Assembly: GCA_013177935.1 (NCBI GenBank)
Contig: JABLXZ010000005.1
Span: 1-38,032, forward strand
Origin: a candidate division WOR-3 bacterium
GTDB lineage: Bacteria > Hydrothermota > Tepidihabitantia > Tepidihabitantales > Tepidihabitantaceae
Length of the DNA: 38,032 nt
Direction: 5' to 3'
The position numbers were made by a program, and so were the translations under genes. This document shows positions 33,529-38,032 of this stretch, piece by piece (positions within the stretch are counted from its first letter, which is position 1; every line of letters begins with the position of its first letter). Below the pieces are notes generated by a model that saw only the letters and a list, made by a program, of their open reading frames with translations, was not told the origin of the DNA and searched no databases.

Positions 33529-34448
33529 CGCCGGTGTCTTGAAAAAAATTCCCAGATGAGCCGGGTGGCGTTAATCGCATCGGTCTTTCGGCCATAATTG
33601 CTGGGCCTTTCCCTTCCTCCGGGCCAAGTGTGACCACCACCTTCCACTGTCAGAAGCACCACTTCGGTTCCTTTGCGCCCGTTGCGATAAACCGTTTTTT
33701 GCACGCCTAAGCCGGTGTCGCTCTTGACCAGCGTTGTTTCTGTCGGCACCGTTTCACAACCGTTCGCTTTTACCCAGAACTCAATTGCCTTTGAAACCGC
33801 AACCACCCGACCCCGCTGCTTGACCAGACCAACACCACCACCTTGAAAAGGCACAATCGGGTCTGCGGTACCGTTAATCATCAAAACCGCGATTGGCATT
33901 ACCGGCTTTTCATCAATTAGATTCTCCGGCAGGGATGCGCCCACCGAAGCGAACGCCGCCAGTTTATGGGAAAGTTCGCAACCTAAACGCTGACACATCA
34001 TCCCGCCGTTAGACATCCCGGCTGCATAAACCCGGCTCACATCAACTCCCAGCCGCCGGATTAGTGTATCAATCAGCGTGGCGATAAAACCAACATCATC
34101 AATCCTCTCCCGGTGCGAACGAAACCGTTTCACCTCCCGGCCATCGTTCCAGTGCCGGTTCACCGCCGCCGGATAAACAACGATAACCCCCTCCTCATCG
34201 GCAAGTTTGCTGAATCCGGTAAGTCTTGCAACCGCTTCCGGGGTTCCGCCACCACCGTGCAGCACCAGCACCAGCGGTACCCCATTTTTCCCGCGCACCT
34301 TTTCCGGGATGTGTAAGAGAAAATTCCGCTTTCTCCCCTGATAAACAATCGACCCCTTCTGGTCATCGGTCGCCCGCGTTTGCGATAACCGGGGCGCACC
34401 GAATAACCATCCTACCAATACCAGTATTAGTAAAATCACCACCGGCAT
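33525..34448 (-). CDS. Exported PHB depolymerase/feruloyl esterase-like hydrolase
   Basis: This 307-residue alpha/beta hydrolase belongs to the LpqC / esterase PHB depolymerase family. The catalytic triad is visible: Ser146 in GMSNGG, Asp196 in NGTADPIVP and His273 in GGGHTWPGG. LVLHGGGGTPEA holds the oxyanion loop. The N-terminus (MPVVILLILVLVGWLFG) is a signal or membrane anchor, so it acts outside the cytoplasm. An open frame extends 22 codons further but runs into the terminator hairpin of the upstream gene; ATG 34448 after GGGAG is preferred. The ester substrate is unknown. Confidence 0.88.
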   Translation of the reverse strand: MPVVILLILVLVGWLFGAPRLSQTRATDDQKGSIVYQGRKRNFLLHIPEKVRGKNGVPLVLVLHGGGGTPEAVARLTGFSKLADEEGVIVVYPAAVNRHWNDGREVKRFRSHRERIDDVGFIATLIDTLIRRLGVDVSRVYAAGMSNGGMMCQRLGCELSHKLAAFASVGASLPENLIDEKPVMPIAVLMINGTADPIVPFQGGGVGLVKQRGRVVAVSKAIEFWVKANGCETVPTETTLVKSDTGLGVQKTVYRNGRKGTEVVLLTVEGGGHTWPGGRERPSNYGRKTDAINATRLIWEFFSRHRR

Positions 34449-34472
34449 AAAAACTGAACTCCCTGCCCTGAA

Positions 34473-34509
34473 ACAAAAACGGGGCGAGCCGTAATTGACC
34501 CGCCCCGTT
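34473..34509 (-). terminator. Rho-independent terminator of the subtilase gene
   Basis: On the minus strand AACGGGGCG (34509-34501) pairs with CGCCCCGTT (34486-34478) around a 14-base loop, and a T-rich run follows. It lies a dozen bases after the subtilase stop and limits read-through into the esterase gene. Confidence 0.8.
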
Positions 34510-34520
34510 CTCATCCTTTG

Positions 34521-37500
34521 TTACCTCAGGTAAACCGCCTTAAGGGTACGCGACTCGCTCTCGCTTTCCAGACGGATTAGATAAACACCCTGCGCCACGC
34601 GCTTGCCCGCATCGTCGCGCCCGTTCCAGACCAGTTGATAGTTGTCCGGCTTCATCCGTCCGTTCAATAGCGTCCGCACCTTGCGCCCGCTTCGGTCGTA
34701 GATAACCAGCCGCAACTGCCCCTCCTGATTCAGGGTAAACCGCACCTGTACCCGGTCGCGGAAAGTGGTCGGTAACACCTTTAGCCCGCTCACCCGGGTC
34801 AAGAGATTTCGGGCATCTTCACCAATCGCCACGAGCGGTGCATCGGTGGTGATTTTAATCGCCCGGCCCGGTGCAATTGGCGCGGCTGCCCGGTGATAAG
34901 CGTTATCAAAAACCACCTGAATCGCAATCGTCCGCGTCGGGTCCTGTTCCCCAATCGTCATACTTGAGTTCCGGTTCGCGGTCAGATACTGATACACCAC
35001 CTCGGTATTGCCATCCGCCGCGGCTAAAGTTGTGTCGTAGAAGATAATCTGCATCTTCTCCCAGGAGTCCCGCGGGTTGTAGTAGTGTACCGAATCCCAC
35101 TCAACGATAAACCGATGGTTTGCCACATCATGGTAGTACCAGACACTGTTACCGGTGGGTGGATACAAATCGTCCCATTTCAGACACCACATCGGTGGCA
35201 TACTGGAATTGGGCAAGGAGGTATTGGTCCAGGTTGTCTGCGTCGCTGAACCCGGTGCAACCCAGCCGTTCGAGCAGATGGAAATCTGGGTGTAGCGCTG
35301 ACCATAGAACTTAATCGGACCGAAGCCCGGGGGTAGTGTAATCTGCCGGGTTTCATCGTCCGAAAGTGTCAGTCTGGTACCGATATTTCTAATCTCCACC
35401 CAGCTGAATGTCGGACGCTCTGAATACTCAACATCGATATCGTCGTAGGCGTAATAGAGCGCGGGCTGGCGCGGACCATCCGGAATCGGGTCAACCGCGG
35501 TCAGCCTGCCCACCTCAATCCCGAAGGGCACATTCTGCATCGGATACCCGGTCTGGCTGATACGCAGCGTGCACGGAATAACATACTCTCTTGGTATCGC
35601 GCTGCTCGCCCGGACCCGGAAATGGTCGGCCTCATTCATCAACCAGGAGTCTGCTGGCACAAACCCGTAAACCGCGACCGAATCAAGAACCTCAAGCCGG
35701 CTATCACCCGACTTCAAGATTACGCTCACATTGTAGCCGTTACCGAGCCCGGCGTTCACCAGTTGCACCGCAATGTCGCACTCCTCACCCGGGTCAAGTT
35801 TGCCATTGCCGCCGTCATAGGCATATACCGAATCGCCGTAAAGCACCGGTGTACCAACCTTAAATGTCAATCCCGAAGTCCAGACCGAATCCTGGGCGTC
35901 GCGAATCGTCAATGTGAACTTGAGCGCATACCCATTGCTGCAAGCCGGTGCCACAGTAAACCGATAGCCCGGATTTCCTGAATAGGCGGTCTCACCCGCC
36001 GGTATCGTGCCGAAACTCTTAAAAGAGTCAAGTAGTGTGATGTGGGCGGTGTCAATGGTGCTCAAAACCCCGGTCACACCGCTTGCCGTGTAGTCGCACT
36101 GGTTCTTAACCCAGACCGGCAGGTTGATTGTTTCGCCCGGGTTGATAATCCGGTCGTTGTTACCTCCGGCTGAATCGTCAACCTCAGCCCGGTAAAACCG
36201 CACCCCGAAGGGCAACGGCGTATTCTCAATACAAAGCATCGCATCAATCCGGCCCGTGCCATAGGTGTTGTTCTTGGGCGGTGTGCCCCGTGGTACAACC
36301 GACATCTGCATGATTGAGTCAATCTCCTCAGGTAACAGGTTGGGGTTCTTTTGCAACATCAACGCCGCAATCCCGGCTGCACACGGTGTTGCCATTGAGG
36401 TTCCGGACATCGAAATATAACCACCACCGCGCCGACAGGAGATTACATCAAGACCCGGTGCCGAAAAGTCGGGCTTCAAAAGTCCGGGCGGATAGGCGTA
36501 ATCGTTGTACGGCGGCACGTTTGACCAGGAAACCGGTCCCCAGGAGGTGAAATAGGCGTAATTATCAACCGAATCGGTCGCCCCAATCGTTATCGCACCA
36601 CCCAAACCGCCCGCCATCTCCGCCGGATGCTTCCAGGGTCCGGGCACATCACCCGGAGTCCGGACATTGTCCGGCGGACTGGAAGAACCTTCATTGCCCG
36701 CCGCAATGAAATAAGGCAATCCGGCAGCTGCAACATTGGTCACCGCCTGACGCCACAGCGCGCGCCGCGGGTTCCAGGAGTGCAGCCAGCCCAGACTCAT
36801 CGACAGGAGATGGGCATGATTCTCCGGCGAAAGCGGCGGCGCAACACAGAACTGCATCGCATTGAAAACTGTGTTCTCCGCAATCGTATCAGGAAACGGC
36901 TGCGCCAGACTGGTCTTGGTGCGAATCGTCATAATCCGGGCATTGGGCGCCATTCCGGTGGTATCACCGCCGGTGCCATCACCGGCATTAATCCCGCAGG
37001 TGTGCGTGCCATGGCCATTCTCATCCATCGGGTCGTTGTCATTGTTCTCAAAATCCCAGCCGTGATACGGATAGTTCGGGTCCTCCCACATATGGTCGGC
37101 AAGGTCCGAATGATTGTAGTCGCAACCGGTGTCAATGTTGCCAATCACCACCCCTTCGCCGGTATAGCCGTAAACAAACCAGACACTATCCGCCTTCACC
37201 TTTCTCACATGCCATTCAAGGTTAAAAGTCCCGCCGGTAACATCAGCCGCCGGTCGCTTGACATCAACACCTAACGCATTCTCGGTCGGAATCAAATCCC
37301 ACTGAATAAACCAGACCTCCGGCCTTTCACTCAACTTCAAAATTACATCGCTCGTCGCCTCGAAGTAAACCGCATTGACAATCCACAGGGGCTTCACATT
37401 GCGCACTTTACCCTGGCGCTCGAATCCGGCAAGTTCTGCTAACAAACCCGCCTGACTCCGCGTCGCCAGTTCCTTCAATCCGTTGACCGTTATCTGCCAG

Positions 37501-37691
37501 CGCGCCTCTTTGTTCTTCACGGTTTGAATCACCGACACCGCATCGAACTGCTCATTGAGCGCAACCATAACCGGCAGATACTCATCCGCTTGTGCCTTTC
37601 CCATCCGTTCCATCAAAAGCGGCTCAATCGGTGCCGCAAATCCGATGGTGACGAAAAGGAGGGCGAGAATCAAACACCGCGTCAAAGACAT
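34521..37691 (-). CDS. Secreted subtilisin-family (S8) protease with C-terminal sorting domain
   Basis: This 1056-residue exported protease has a signal peptide (about 1-20), then an I9-like propeptide (about 30-135) and an S8 catalytic domain (about 155-475). The triad is complete: Asp187 in NIDTGCDYNHSDL, His227 in ENGHGTHTCG and Ser433 in SGTSMATP; Asn334 in AAGNEG is the oxyanion residue. Long beta-sandwich domains follow (about 490-960), and the C-terminus has a sorting-type domain with RKVRTLLNG and AQGVYLIRLES. Start ATG 37691 follows AGGAGG; an upstream in-frame start lies over the -10 box and is rejected. It probably degrades external protein. Confidence 0.95.
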   Translation of the reverse strand: MSLTRCLILALLFVTIGFAAPIEPLLMERMGKAQADEYLPVMVALNEQFDAVSVIQTVKNKEARWQITVNGLKELATRSQAGLLAELAGFERQGKVRNVKPLWIVNAVYFEATSDVILKLSERPEVWFIQWDLIPTENALGVDVKRPAADVTGGTFNLEWHVRKVKADSVWFVYGYTGEGVVIGNIDTGCDYNHSDLADHMWEDPNYPYHGWDFENNDNDPMDENGHGTHTCGINAGDGTGGDTTGMAPNARIMTIRTKTSLAQPFPDTIAENTVFNAMQFCVAPPLSPENHAHLLSMSLGWLHSWNPRRALWRQAVTNVAAAGLPYFIAAGNEGSSSPPDNVRTPGDVPGPWKHPAEMAGGLGGAITIGATDSVDNYAYFTSWGPVSWSNVPPYNDYAYPPGLLKPDFSAPGLDVISCRRGGGYISMSGTSMATPCAAGIAALMLQKNPNLLPEEIDSIMQMSVVPRGTPPKNNTYGTGRIDAMLCIENTPLPFGVRFYRAEVDDSAGGNNDRIINPGETINLPVWVKNQCDYTASGVTGVLSTIDTAHITLLDSFKSFGTIPAGETAYSGNPGYRFTVAPACSNGYALKFTLTIRDAQDSVWTSGLTFKVGTPVLYGDSVYAYDGGNGKLDPGEECDIAVQLVNAGLGNGYNVSVILKSGDSRLEVLDSVAVYGFVPADSWLMNEADHFRVRASSAIPREYVIPCTLRISQTGYPMQNVPFGIEVGRLTAVDPIPDGPRQPALYYAYDDIDVEYSERPTFSWVEIRNIGTRLTLSDDETRQITLPPGFGPIKFYGQRYTQISICSNGWVAPGSATQTTWTNTSLPNSSMPPMWCLKWDDLYPPTGNSVWYYHDVANHRFIVEWDSVHYYNPRDSWEKMQIIFYDTTLAAADGNTEVVYQYLTANRNSSMTIGEQDPTRTIAIQVVFDNAYHRAAAPIAPGRAIKITTDAPLVAIGEDARNLLTRVSGLKVLPTTFRDRVQVRFTLNQEGQLRLVIYDRSGRKVRTLLNGRMKPDNYQLVWNGRDDAGKRVAQGVYLIRLESESESRTLKAVYLR

Positions 37692-37713
37692 TAGACCTCC
37701 TTTTGTTTGTATC

Positions 37714-37741
37714 ATTCTATCCAAAACCGATTGCCGGTCAA
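37714..37741 (-). promoter_or_regulatory. Promoter of the subtilase gene
   Basis: TTGACC (37741-37736) and TAGAAT (37719-37714), each one base from consensus, are 16 bases apart on the minus strand. Transcription would start near 37707 and leave room for the AGGAGG ribosome-binding site before ATG 37691. Confidence 0.65.
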
Positions 37742-37797
37742 GAAAACTTTTCCCACCAATCCTTGACAGATGCTAATTTTGCCTCTAAGGTTTTCCT

Positions 37798-37965
37798 ATG
37801 CGGCAGCGGCACCGATTAAAAACCGTTTTCATTTTATTTGCGGTCGCATTTGCCTCTTGTGGTACAAGTCGGACACTTGACTTACGCTTCACGCGATGCG
37901 GGGATATGGGATATCAGACAAAGTCAGTGCGTAATCACCACCCGGGCTGCCTTTGCGTCTGTTAA
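37798..37965 (+). CDS. Short lipoprotein-like frame, possibly a truncated gene
   Basis: A 55-codon frame opens with MRQRHRLKTVFILFAVAFAS followed by Cys21, a full lipoprotein signal and lipobox. Thereafter the text (CGTSRTLDLRFTRCGD and beyond) shows no domain and is rich in cysteine at the end. TTGACA lies at 37763-37768, but its -10 is poor. The last 42 bases run through the end of the minus-strand gene at the window edge. It is either chance or the 5' stub of a lipoprotein gene whose remainder was lost. Confidence 0.3.
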   Translation: MRQRHRLKTVFILFAVAFASCGTSRTLDLRFTRCGDMGYQTKSVRNHHPGCLCVC

Positions 37966-38032
37966 CCTGTTTTTAATAAAATAAACACCTGGAACAAGAG
38001 CCCGGACATTATTTTCTCCCGGTTTAAGGTCA
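37924..38032 (-). CDS. 3' end of a secreted protein with C-terminal sorting domain (cut by window edge)
   Basis: The minus strand entering from the right edge reads DLKPGENNVRALVPGVYFIK, then NRLTDAKAARVVITH and a TGA stop (37926-37924). The PGVYFIKN pattern followed by a short strand is the last part of the same C-terminal sorting domain seen in the BNR/Kelch protein and the subtilase. Only about 35 residues are inside the window, so the rest of the protein is unknown. Confidence 0.7.
   Translation of the reverse strand, partial: DLKPGENNVRALVPGVYFIKNRLTDAKAARVVITH

Noticed and set aside
34449-34514. 22-codon N-terminal extension of the esterase
   Set aside because: It lies across the terminator hairpin of the upstream gene; the signal segment begins at ATG 34448.
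36627-37274. 215-codon plus-strand frame opposite the subtilase
   Set aside because: It is antisense to the catalytic domain coding sequence with the full S8 triad, and no domain is seen in it.

Overview
The window looks like a chromosomal segment of an uncultured Gram-negative bacterium. Secreted proteins end in a Bacteroidota-style C-terminal sorting domain, there is an outer-membrane beta-barrel, and a periplasmic redox operon sits beside housekeeping genes. The mix (Omp28-like lipoprotein, DUF6029-like barrel, FmdE-domain protein, Kelch/BNR secreted protein, GC-rich core) suggests the FCB / candidate division WOR-3 (Stahlbacteria) neighbourhood. That placement is an inference from gene content; no rRNA or tRNA was seen.

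Positions 1-8822 hold a complete type I-D CRISPR-Cas locus, all on the minus strand: cas3', cas10d (HD domain at its N-terminus), csc2 (Cas7), csc1 (Cas5), cas6b, cas1, cas2, cas4, then an AT-rich leader and what appears to be the leader-proximal repeat at the left edge. The array itself lies outside the window. A clear sigma70-type promoter drives the operon. Between cas6 and cas1 is a broken four-helix-bundle (S23/IVP) gene, at the junction of the AT-rich effector block and the somewhat GC-richer adaptation block.

Positions 8823-12209 hold a non-coding stretch and a large secreted BNR/Kelch protein. Positions 12219-18817 form a minus-strand operon: Omp28-like thioredoxin-fold lipoprotein, TlpA-like thioredoxin, DUF6029-like outer-membrane barrel, a 36-residue membrane peptide, a polyferredoxin-type membrane protein, lipoyl synthase and an MFS transporter. 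The first gene has an in-frame UGA exactly where the first cysteine of a CxxC motif is expected. An 8-bp hairpin with a GUU loop starts nine bases later, so the gene is a candidate selenoprotein with a UxxC centre. A frameshift further down the same gene keeps pseudogenization open. Hsp20 and an FmdE-domain protein lie upstream.

Positions 20123-29323 carry a plus-strand run of rpsO, pnp, an M16 protease, an aminotransferase, a glycosyltransferase, an MFS transporter, an M29 aminopeptidase and a GAF/fRMsr-like protein. It meets a minus-strand saccharopine-dehydrogenase-like gene and a small thioredoxin-like gene tail to tail. Next come an RRM RNA-binding protein with a structured 5' UTR, accD, an orphan MalK/UgpC-type ATPase, an esterase and a large secreted subtilase. 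The right edge cuts the 3' end of another sorting-domain protein.

Four genes have good -10 boxes ending only 5-9 nt before ATG, suggesting leaderless transcripts. The accD promoter uses the loop of the preceding terminator as its -35 box.
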